Source: Pseudomonadota bacterium
GTDB taxonomy: Bacteria > Pseudomonadota > Gammaproteobacteria > Burkholderiales > Rhodocyclaceae
Assembly: GCA_018241665.1 (NCBI GenBank)
Contig: JAFEDK010000030.1
Location: forward strand, 43,951 to 107,950
DNA: 64,000 nucleotides
Direction of reading: 5' to 3'
Part shown: positions 55,478-64,000 of the stretch, one piece after another
How the letters are laid out: each line of letters opens with the position of its first letter
How positions within the stretch are numbered: position 1 is the first letter of the stretch
Notes under the pieces: generated by a model
Databases searched by the model: none
What the model saw: only the letters and a program-made list of their open reading frames with translations
What the model was told of the DNA's origin: nothing
Made by a program: the position numbers and the translations under genes

Positions 55478-56407
55478 ATGCATCTGACCTTTGACTGGAA
55501 CGTGGCCTTGCGCCGTTCGCGGCAGCGTGTGGCCGAGGCCCGCTCGGAGCCCGATGCCGGTCGTCGCAGCTGGAAACGTTTTCCCTATGGCAACCGGGTC
55601 TATCGCTATGGGGGAACGGCCCTGGCGAGCAACTGGGGGCGCCTGCACCGGAGCGACCGGGAGCCTTATCCGGACCTGGGCAGCCTGCATGCGCTGCTCG
55701 ACGCCAACCCGGCCCTGCAGGCGCATGTGCCAGATCCGGCGGCGGCCGTGTCGCTGATCGAGGAAGCCTGGCGGGCCTATCATGCAGGCGATTTTGCGGA
55801 TGCTGTCGAGCATGGGCTGGCGGCCGGCCCGGTGGGCCTGGTGGTCGCGGCCAGGGCGGCCGTCGTGTATGCGGCCCACCTGGAAGAGGATGAGCAGCGG
55901 CGGACGCGCATCCTCGCCGACACGCTGGAATTCTGCACGGCGCTGATCGAGCTGGCGCCGAACTGGGCGAATGCCTGGTATGTGCATGGCCTGGCACTGG
56001 GGCGCTACAGCCAGAGTATTTCGGTGGTCAAGGCCCTGGCCCGCGGGCTCGGCAGCAAGGTGCGGGACAGCCTGCAGCGGGTCGTCGAACTGGATAGCGA
56101 GCACGCCGATGCCTATGTGGCGCTGGGTGTCTACAACGCCGAAGTGATCGACAAGATCGGCAGCATGGTGGCCGGCCTGACCTATGGTGCCCGCAAGGAG
56201 GCGGTCATCGAGCACTTCGAGACGGCCCGTCGGCTGCATCCCCAGTCACCGGTGGTGCTGGCGGAATATGCCCGCTCCACGCTGCTGGCCTTCGGCTCCG
56301 CCCAGCACGGCCGGGTGCATGAGCTGTTCGCGGCGGCCGGTGCGTGCCAGCCGGTCGATGCGCTGGAGCGCCTCGACGTGGAGTGGGCGCTCAGCGAAAC
56401 GGAATAG
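55478..56407 (+). CDS. TPR-like protein of unknown function
   Basis: 309 aa, no signal peptide. The N-terminal 80 residues are basic and contain FDWNVALRRSRQRVAEAR; the rest is helical repeats resembling TPR/SEL (NWANAWYVHGLALGRYSQSISVVKALAR, HADAYVALGVYNAEVIDKIG). The start was set at 55478, after GGGAAAGG. I do not recognise a named family; its neighbours are housekeeping genes and it has its own promoter region. Confidence 0.7.
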   Translation: MHLTFDWNVALRRSRQRVAEARSEPDAGRRSWKRFPYGNRVYRYGGTALASNWGRLHRSDREPYPDLGSLHALLDANPALQAHVPDPAAAVSLIEEAWRAYHAGDFADAVEHGLAAGPVGLVVAARAAVVYAAHLEEDEQRRTRILADTLEFCTALIELAPNWANAWYVHGLALGRYSQSISVVKALARGLGSKVRDSLQRVVELDSEHADAYVALGVYNAEVIDKIGSMVAGLTYGARKEAVIEHFETARRLHPQSPVVLAEYARSTLLAFGSAQHGRVHELFAAAGACQPVDALERLDVEWALSETE

Positions 56408-56449
56408 CCCGGGCGGGCGGGAACCGGGGCGGGAGCCCCTCGGGGCTGC

Positions 56450-56896
56450 TCAGCCCTTGGCGCGGATCAGGCGCGCCTTCTCGCGCTCCCAGTCGCGTTC
56501 CTTCTCGGTTTCCCGTTTGTCGTACTGTTTCTTGCCCTTGGCGAGGCCGACGCTGACCTTCACGCGGCCCTTGGTGTAATGCAGGTCGAGGGGTACCAGT
56601 GCATAGCCGGCACGCTCCACCTTGCCGATCAGCTTGGCGATTTCTTCTGTGTGCAGCAGCAGCTTGCGGGTGCGGGTCGGATCGGGGTGAATGTGGGTCG
56701 AGGCAGACTCCAGCGGCGTGATGTGCATGCCGACGATGAAGATCTCGGCGCCACGGATCACCACGTAGCTTTCCTTGATGTTGGCACGCCCGGCGCGGAT
56801 GCCCTTGACCTCCCAGCCCTCGAGCACGAGGCCGGCTTCGTATTTTTCCTCGATGAAATAATCGTGGAAGGCCTTGCGGTTGTCGATGATGCTCAT
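56450..56896 (-). CDS. smpB: SsrA-binding protein SmpB
   Basis: 148 aa. The N-terminus has [39 protein letters not shown], and the end has the tmRNA-binding tail [22 protein letters not shown]. It brings tmRNA to stalled ribosomes. The start was moved to 56896 (MSIIDNRK). tmRNA itself is not in this window. Divergent from ratA. Confidence 0.97.
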   Translation of the reverse strand: MSIIDNRKAFHDYFIEEKYEAGLVLEGWEVKGIRAGRANIKESYVVIRGAEIFIVGMHITPLESASTHIHPDPTRTRKLLLHTEEIAKLIGKVERAGYALVPLDLHYTKGRVKVSVGLAKGKKQYDKRETEKERDWEREKARLIRAKG

Positions 56897-56963
56897 TGGC
56901 GTAGGCTTGAACGGACGCGTAAAATCGCGCATTTTAACAGCTCGCTAGTTCGCCCGCGCCCCA

Positions 56964-57401
56964 ATGGCAGCCGTCAAGAAAACCGTTCTGATCGAATTCA
57001 CTCCAGCCCAGATGTTCGATCTGGTGGACCGCTGCGAGGATTACCCCAAGTTCCTGCCCTGGTGTGGCGGCAGTGAGGTGCATGGCCGTGACGAGAAGGT
57101 CACCAAGGCCACGCTGCACATCAACTACCACGGCATCAAGTCCCACTTCAGCACCGAGAACGACAAGGACTACCCGCGGCACATGCACATCCGCCTGACC
57201 GACGGGCCGTTCACGCACCTCGACGGCAGCTGGGAGTTCATCCCGCTGGGTGATGCCGCCTGCAAGGTCGAGTTCAACCTGCATTACGAGTTTTCCAACC
57301 GGCTGATCGAGAAGGCGGTGGGGCCGGTGTTCAGCCACATCGCGAACACCTTCGTCGATTCCTTCGTGAAGCGCGCCGCGCAAGTCTACGCCAAGGGCTG
57401 A
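56964..57401 (+). CDS. ratA: RatA/COQ10-family START-domain protein
   Basis: 145 aa. [34 protein letters not shown] is the RatA/COQ10 START-like opening, and [21 protein letters not shown] the conserved C-terminal. In E. coli RatA is described as a translation inhibitor; other members bind ubiquinone. The smpB-ratA-rnfH arrangement is conserved. Confidence 0.93.
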   Translation: MAAVKKTVLIEFTPAQMFDLVDRCEDYPKFLPWCGGSEVHGRDEKVTKATLHINYHGIKSHFSTENDKDYPRHMHIRLTDGPFTHLDGSWEFIPLGDAACKVEFNLHYEFSNRLIEKAVGPVFSHIANTFVDSFVKRAAQVYAKG

Positions 57402-57402
57402 G

Positions 57403-57723
57403 ATGTCCGATTCGATCAACGTGGAAGTCTGCTACGCGCTCAGGGAGCGCCAGGAAATCGTCCGCCTCAGGCTGCCTGAAGGCAGCACGGTACAGCGCGC
57501 GGTGGAGGCTTCGGGCCTGCTGCAGAAGCATCCCGAGATCGATCTGGCCAAGACCAACAAGCTCGGCGTCTTCGCCAAGTTGGTCAAGGCCGACACGGTG
57601 CTGCGCGACAAGGACCGGGTGGAGATCTACCGGCCGCTGATCGCCGACCCCAAGGAGGTGCGCCGCAAGCGTGCCGAAGAGGGGAAGGTCATGAAGAAGG
57701 GCGGCGGGCCGGCGGAGGCCTGA
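57403..57723 (+). CDS. rnfH: RnfH-family ubiquitin-like protein (RatB)
   Basis: 106 aa. [35 protein letters not shown] and [21 protein letters not shown] are characteristic of RnfH/RatB. Starts one base after the ratA stop, so translationally coupled. Biochemical role uncertain. Confidence 0.93.
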   Translation: MSDSINVEVCYALRERQEIVRLRLPEGSTVQRAVEASGLLQKHPEIDLAKTNKLGVFAKLVKADTVLRDKDRVEIYRPLIADPKEVRRKRAEEGKVMKKGGGPAEA

Positions 57724-57747
57724 ACCCGGCCGGCATTGGGCGCCGGA

Positions 57748-59753
<2,006 letters not shown>

Positions 59754-59773
59754 GTCTTTCCGTTCCCGTGCAT

Positions 59774-59799
59774 CAAGGGCAGCCTGCGGGCTGCCCTTG
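59774..59799 (+). terminator. Terminator hairpin after guaB
   Basis: Stem CAAGGGCAGCC/GGCTGCCCTTG with a TGCG loop, followed by TTCGTT; short T-tract. Confidence 0.65.
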
Positions 59800-59908
59800 T
59801 TCGTTGACGGGCTGCGGCCGGTGGCGGACTGTCATTTCGGGCCAGGATAATTGCGCAGAGGCGCGCGCCCGCGCTGAACCTATCGCCGCAAATCCACTCC
59901 ACATAGCC

Positions 59909-60622
59909 ATGCTGACCCGAACCCGATCCGATTCTTCATCCACGGCGGCCGCGCTGGCTTCCGTGGTCGACGTCAAACACCTGAGCCGTACCGTTGCCAC
60001 CGACGATGGCGGCACGTTGCACATCCTCGAAGATGTCTCCTTCAGCATCGCCGCCGGCGAGGCGGTGGCCATCGTCGGGGCGTCCGGCTCCGGCAAGTCC
60101 ACCTTGCTGGGCCTGCTGGCGGGCCTGGATTCGCCGTCCGGTGGCTCCGTGCATATCCGCGGCGCGGATCTGTTCGCCCTCGACGAGGACGGGCGGGCGG
60201 CGCTGCGCGGCGAATGCGTCGGCTTCGTGTTCCAGTCCTTCCAGTTGTTGCCGGCCCTGACGGCCCTCGAGAACGTGATGCTGCCGTTGGAGCTGGCCGG
60301 GCGGAAGGATGCCCGTCAGGAGGCGGAAAGCTGGCTGCAGCGGGTCGGCCTGGGGAGCCGCCTGGGGCATTACCCGCGCCAGCTGTCCGGCGGCGAGCAG
60401 CAGCGTGTCGCCGTGGCCCGCGCGTTTGCGCCGCGCCCGGCGCTGGTACTGGCCGACGAGCCGACCGGCAACCTGGACGTGGCCACCGGCGAGGCGGTCA
60501 TCGAGCTGATGTTCTCCCTCAACGTCGAATCCGGCACGACCCTCGTGCTGGTGACCCACGACACCAGCCTGGCGGAACGCTGCGGGCGCAGTTTGCGACT
60601 GTCTGCCGGGAAGCTGGTGTAG
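59909..60622 (+). CDS. ABC transporter ATPase (LolD/YbbA-like)
   Basis: 237 aa. Walker A GASGSGKST, Q-loop FVFQSFQLLPALTALENV, signature LSGGEQQRVAVARA, Walker B LVLADEPTGNLD, and H-loop LVTHD. It belongs to the MacB/LolD/YbbA branch. No permease is visible next to it, so its partner is unknown. The start was placed at 59909. Confidence 0.9.
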   Translation: MLTRTRSDSSSTAAALASVVDVKHLSRTVATDDGGTLHILEDVSFSIAAGEAVAIVGASGSGKSTLLGLLAGLDSPSGGSVHIRGADLFALDEDGRAALRGECVGFVFQSFQLLPALTALENVMLPLELAGRKDARQEAESWLQRVGLGSRLGHYPRQLSGGEQQRVAVARAFAPRPALVLADEPTGNLDVATGEAVIELMFSLNVESGTTLVLVTHDTSLAERCGRSLRLSAGKLV

Positions 60623-60709
60623 CGGCGGATGTCCCCGGGCGGCTTGTTTTGTCAGGGGCTGACTTTGCTGGGGTTGATTTTGTGTGGGGGCTTTTGTACG
60701 AGGGCTTTT

Positions 60710-60776
60710 GTGGGGGCGAATTCATTCGCCCTTAGGTGGTTGGCCAAGCTCCGCGGGCGAATGAATTCGCCCCCAC
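60710..60776. repeat. Dispersed palindromic repeat, copy 7 (full), with flanking tandem units
   Basis: Arms at 60710-60731 and 60755-60776, 23-bp unique spacer. The downstream flank duplicates ACAGGCTCACCCC-like units, and the upstream flank has decayed GGGCTTTTGT units, paralleling the tandem array next to copy 3. Confidence 0.88.
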
Positions 60777-60826
60777 AGGCTCACCCCACAGGCTCACCCT
60801 AGAGCATTTCCCGGCTGGCTCGGTCG

Positions 60827-62146
60827 TTACGAAAGAATCTGTTCCTTCAGCCCGCAGCGCTTGAGGATGCTGCGGCCGGCTTGCACGCCGCTACGGATGG
60901 CGGATTCGATGGTGGCGGGGTAGTCCGATGCGATGTAGTCGCCAGCCAGCCACAGGCCGGGTTGGGGCGTCGCGACGCCGGGGCGGACGAGGCCGGGCGT
61001 GCATGAGAAGGTGGCGCGCTTCTCGGTGATGATCTGCGACCAGGACAGCGCCGGCAGCGGGCCGAGCACATGCTGCAACTCCTGCAGCAGGGCGACTTCC
61101 AGCGCTTCCTTGCTGATTTCCTGGTGGGCACCACGGGCGCTGATGACGACGCTGACCAGGCCTTCCTCGCCGCCCAGCGCGGCGCGGTCGAAGGCCCACT
61201 GGCCGTAGCCGCCGCTGAGGCCAATCATTGGTTCCGGGAAGCTCACCGGCCCGTCGAAGGCCAGCCAGGCGGTGACGATGGGTTCGTGGCGCAGCGCGGC
61301 GAGGCTGTCCACCACCGGGGCCATCGCCGGCAGCGTCTCCACCAGCGGTGCCACGTGGTAGGGCGCGGTGGCAATCACCACGTGTTCGAACAGCGTGGTC
61401 CACGGGTCGCCATCCAGCCTGTAGCCGCCGCCAATGCTCTCGATGGCCTTGATCGGTTCGGCGATGCGCACCGTGTGGCCACGCATGGCCAGCCAGCGGG
61501 AAGCCGGCACGGGGAACAGCTCGGACAGGTCTAGCCGCGGCAGCTGCAGGTCGGATGCTGAGGCTCCGGCGGCCAGGCTGTCGCGCAGTACGTTGGCGAA
61601 AACCTGGGCCGACGCGTCGGCGACCGGCGTGTTGAGGGCGGCCACGCACAGGGGCTCCCAGATCAGGCGGGTCAGTCTGTCGGTCTGCTTGGTTTCGGTG
61701 AGCAGCTCGGATACCGGGCGGTCCGGTTCGATGCGGAATTTGCGGGTCTTGAGGCTGCGCATCAGCCGTGCCATCGCCAGCTTGTCCTGCCAGCCCAGGC
61801 CCTTGGCGCGCAGCAGGCCGACGGCCAGGTGCAGCGGCGCCGGCAATGGAGCGGCGCGCAGCGCGCATTCGCCGGGATAGACCAGCGCCAGCTTGCGTGT
61901 CTCCAGCACGCTCGGCTTGACGCCGACCAGGCGCAGCAGGCGCAGGGTTTCGGTGTAGGCGCCGAGCAGGATGTGCTGGCCGTTGTCCACCCGGTAGCCG
62001 TCCTTGTCCACCACGCGGGCGCGCCCGCCAAGTACGCGGGACGATTCGAACAGCGTGACCTTGGCCCCGCCGCGGGCCAGCGTGACGGCGGCGGCGAAGC
62101 CGGCGTAGCCGCCGCCGATGACGGCGATGTCGGGGCCGGTGTGCAT
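60827..62146 (-). CDS. hpnE: Hydroxysqualene dehydroxylase HpnE
   Basis: 439 aa FAD-dependent amine-oxidase-like protein. IAVIGGGYAGFAAAVTLARGG is the dinucleotide-binding fold; GGRARV and VDNGQHILLGAY are family-typical. It removes the hydroxyl from hydroxysqualene to give squalene for hopanoid synthesis. It overlaps the hpnD stop by one base. Confidence 0.93.
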   Translation of the reverse strand: MHTGPDIAVIGGGYAGFAAAVTLARGGAKVTLFESSRVLGGRARVVDKDGYRVDNGQHILLGAYTETLRLLRLVGVKPSVLETRKLALVYPGECALRAAPLPAPLHLAVGLLRAKGLGWQDKLAMARLMRSLKTRKFRIEPDRPVSELLTETKQTDRLTRLIWEPLCVAALNTPVADASAQVFANVLRDSLAAGASASDLQLPRLDLSELFPVPASRWLAMRGHTVRIAEPIKAIESIGGGYRLDGDPWTTLFEHVVIATAPYHVAPLVETLPAMAPVVDSLAALRHEPIVTAWLAFDGPVSFPEPMIGLSGGYGQWAFDRAALGGEEGLVSVVISARGAHQEISKEALEVALLQELQHVLGPLPALSWSQIITEKRATFSCTPGLVRPGVATPQPGLWLAGDYIASDYPATIESAIRSGVQAGRSILKRCGLKEQILS

Positions 62147-62982
62147 CAGCCGCGCAGCCAGGTGCGCCCGGCGATCCAGATCTTGCGCAGCGGCGTCAGC
62201 GAGGTGCGGCGGTCGAGTACCTGGAAGCCATCGGCCTCGATCTCGTCGAGCAGGGTGCGGTAGATCGCCGCCATCACCAGGCCGGGACGCTGGGTCTTGC
62301 GGTCCTCGTCCGGCAGCAGCGCGAAGGCCTGCTCGTAGAACTGGTGCGCGCGCTGGGTCTGGAAGGCCATCAGCTCGCGGAAGTTGTCCGAGTGCTGGCC
62401 GTCGAGGATCTGCCGGGCCGGCACGTTGAAGCGCTGCAGCTCGTCGATGGGCAGGTAGATGCGGCCGCGGCGGGCGTCCTCACCCACGTCGCGGATGATG
62501 TTGGTGAGCTGGAAGGCCATGCCCAGGTCGTGGGCGTACTTGAGGGTCTGGCGGTTGGTGTAGCCGAAGATCTCGGCGGACAGCAGGCCGACGACGCTGG
62601 CGACACGGTAGCAGTACAGTTGCAGCGCCTTCCAGTCCAGGTAGCGGGTCTGCTGCAGGTCCATCTGCATGCCGTCGATGATTTCGAGCAGCTGCTCGCG
62701 CGGCAGCGGGAATTGCTTGTTGATCTGCTGGAGGGCCTGGCCGACCGGGTGTTCCGGTGCGCCGTCATAGATCTGGGCAACCTGCATGCGCCACCAGTCG
62801 AGCTTGGCCTGGGCGATCTGCATGTCGTGGCATTCGTCCACTACGTCGTCCACCTCCCGGCAGAAGGCGTACAGGGCGGTGATCGCCTGGCGCCGTTCGG
62901 GGGGCAGGAACATGAAGCTGTAGTAGAAGCTGGAGCCGCTGCTGGCAGCCTTCTCCTGGCAATAGGCGTGGGGGTCGGTCAT
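62146..62982 (-). CDS. hpnD: Presqualene diphosphate synthase HpnD
   Basis: 278 aa trans-isoprenyl synthase. Aspartate-rich motif CREVDDVVDE and second motif RDVGEDARRGRIYLP are present. It condenses two farnesyl diphosphates to presqualene diphosphate. The second gene of hpnCDE, 6 bp after hpnC. Confidence 0.94.
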   Translation of the reverse strand: MTDPHAYCQEKAASSGSSFYYSFMFLPPERRQAITALYAFCREVDDVVDECHDMQIAQAKLDWWRMQVAQIYDGAPEHPVGQALQQINKQFPLPREQLLEIIDGMQMDLQQTRYLDWKALQLYCYRVASVVGLLSAEIFGYTNRQTLKYAHDLGMAFQLTNIIRDVGEDARRGRIYLPIDELQRFNVPARQILDGQHSDNFRELMAFQTQRAHQFYEQAFALLPDEDRKTQRPGLVMAAIYRTLLDEIEADGFQVLDRRTSLTPLRKIWIAGRTWLRG

Positions 62983-62988
62983 GGGGCG

Positions 62989-63810
62989 CTATCGGGTAAG
63001 GGCGCGCCAGGCGAGGCGCGGCCAGTCTGTCTTGCCGAGGGTCGGACGGCGGCGGAACACGTCGTAGCCGTTCGCCTCGATCTTGTCGAGTATCGCAAGT
63101 CCGCCCTGCACCACGAGGCGCAGCTCCCAGCCGATGCGGCCGGGCAGGCGGTGGGCGAGGGGGGCGCCGCGCAGCATCATGCAGCGGGCGCGCTGGATCT
63201 GGAAATCCATCAGCGCGGTGAATTGGGGCGTCACCTCGCCGGTGGCGATGCTGGCCTCGCTGACGCCAAAGCGTTCGAGCTCGGCCAGCGGCAGGTAGAT
63301 GCGCTGCTTCCGCCAGTCCACCGCTACGTCCTGCCAGAAGTTGATGAGCTGCAGGCTGGTGCAGATCTGGTCGGACAGGGCCAGGTTGTCCGCCGTGGCC
63401 TCGTCGTAGAGGTGCAGCAGCAGGCGCCCGACCGGGTTGGCCGAGCGGCGGCAATAGTCGCCGAGTTCGTCGAAGTCCGCGTAGCGGGTCTTGCCCACGT
63501 CCTGGCTGAAGGCGTCGAGCAGGTCGCGGAAGAGCTGCATCGGCAGCCCGAAGTCGCGGATGTTGCGGCTCAGGCGCTTGAAGACCGGTTCCAGCGTTGG
63601 ATCGTCGAAGGGACGGTATTGCTCGATCGCCAGCAGCGCCCGCTTGTAGTCGTTGAGCCGGGCCAGGCGCATGATCGGCGTTGCGTCGCCCTCGTCGGCA
63701 ATGTCGTCGGCGCTGCGGGCGAAGGCGTAGATGGCCTCCACCGGCTCGCGCAGGTGCGCCGGCAGCAGGAAGGAGGCGACGGGAAAGTTCTCGTAGTGTT
63801 CGACGGGCAT
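62989..63810 (-). CDS. hpnC: Hydroxysqualene synthase HpnC
   Basis: 273 aa. FARSADDIADEGD and the second motif QDVAVDWRKQRIYLP mark a squalene/phytoene synthase; the absence of NADPH-reductase features fits HpnC, which makes hydroxysqualene from presqualene diphosphate. Start at MPVEHYENFPVASFLLP. First gene of the operon; the 190 bp to the window edge shows no gene. Confidence 0.94.
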   Translation of the reverse strand: MPVEHYENFPVASFLLPAHLREPVEAIYAFARSADDIADEGDATPIMRLARLNDYKRALLAIEQYRPFDDPTLEPVFKRLSRNIRDFGLPMQLFRDLLDAFSQDVGKTRYADFDELGDYCRRSANPVGRLLLHLYDEATADNLALSDQICTSLQLINFWQDVAVDWRKQRIYLPLAELERFGVSEASIATGEVTPQFTALMDFQIQRARCMMLRGAPLAHRLPGRIGWELRLVVQGGLAILDKIEANGYDVFRRRPTLGKTDWPRLAWRALTR

Positions 63811-64000
63811 TGGCGCGCGGAGTATACCCGCGGCGCCTGGCCGCTGGCGGGCGCATGCCACGGATGCAGGCGAAATTCCGCAAGCCCGGCGCGCCGACAG
63901 GCATTCTTGCGCCTGGCGGCACCATCGCTTGGGCGAAGGAGACGGGGCGGCGAGAGGTCAGACGGTGGTGGGGGATTGTTGGGGGATTGCTGTTGGGGGA

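Overview
This 64 kb window is high-GC chromosomal DNA. Gene content points to a diazotrophic betaproteobacterium, most plausibly a Rhodocyclales member such as Azospira/Dechlorosoma (genus is inference). The pointers are a nifH-D-K-T cluster with draT and NifQ, a gsp type II secretion operon, Fnr/HemN, hopanoid squalene genes and copper handling. Most lines of evidence are protein motifs read by eye; no database search was possible.

Layout. (1) 1-6675, minus: gspC-D-E-F-G-H-I, a tightly overlapping type II secretion operon whose last gene runs off the left edge. gspH carries a dispersed palindromic repeat that supplies its likely start codon. (2) 6789-8510, minus: a Tat-lipoprotein intradiol-dioxygenase-like protein and a TruC-type pseudouridine synthase. 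(3) 8662-18074: nitrogen fixation. On the minus strand are nifH, nifD, nifK, nifT, a small ferredoxin, NafY/NifY, a DUF6129-like protein and a 4Fe-4S leucine-rich-variant repeat protein. Divergent on the plus strand are draT, nifQ and a SIR2-like protein. Sigma-54 -24/-12 promoters and NifA-type TGT-N10-ACA sites are visible for nifH and nifQ, and stem-loops sit in many intergenic gaps. (4) 18145-20839: a Gcr-family membrane protein and a DUF1178 protein. (5) 20867-28783: a 7.9 kb integrative element in tRNA-Leu(UAA). It is bounded by 56-bp direct repeats and has a tyrosine integrase, an excisionase-like protein, a winged-helix protein, a DUF1376 protein, an SF2 helicase, a Toprim primase and a chain of tiny overlapping unknown genes. 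It has no structural phage genes, so it looks like a phage satellite or replicative island. (6) 28822-40223, minus apart from one gene: minCDE, a cysteine-less Hsp33 homologue, an ArsC/Spx-like protein, tex, an aldose epimerase, tag, and a CoA-ligase/GNAT fusion. A secreted Lys/Ala/Pro-rich protein with a degenerate nuclease-like tail is the plus-strand exception. (7) 40577-40918: tRNA-Pro, tRNA-Arg, tRNA-His and a strong terminator. (8) 41042-49126: an oxygen/redox and copper region, with a mini chemoreceptor-like protein plus a di-iron ODP-like protein, SirB2, fnr divergent from hemN with an FNR box between them, a SafE-like membrane protein, a universal stress protein, CopA and a CopZ-like chaperone. 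(9) 49216-60622: housekeeping genes (ppa, an HI0933-like flavoprotein, a giant AsmA/DUF748 protein, phhB, smpB, ratA, rnfH, guaB, an ABC ATPase). (10) 60827-63810, minus: hpnC-hpnD-hpnE for squalene (hopanoid) synthesis.

The most interesting items are: the family of dispersed palindromes (five full and two half copies) that has entered gspH; the MCP-tip/ODP gene pair; the SIR2-like protein downstream of nifQ beside draT; the redox-switch-less Hsp33; and the compact tRNA-Leu element with arm-type repeats and coupled small genes.
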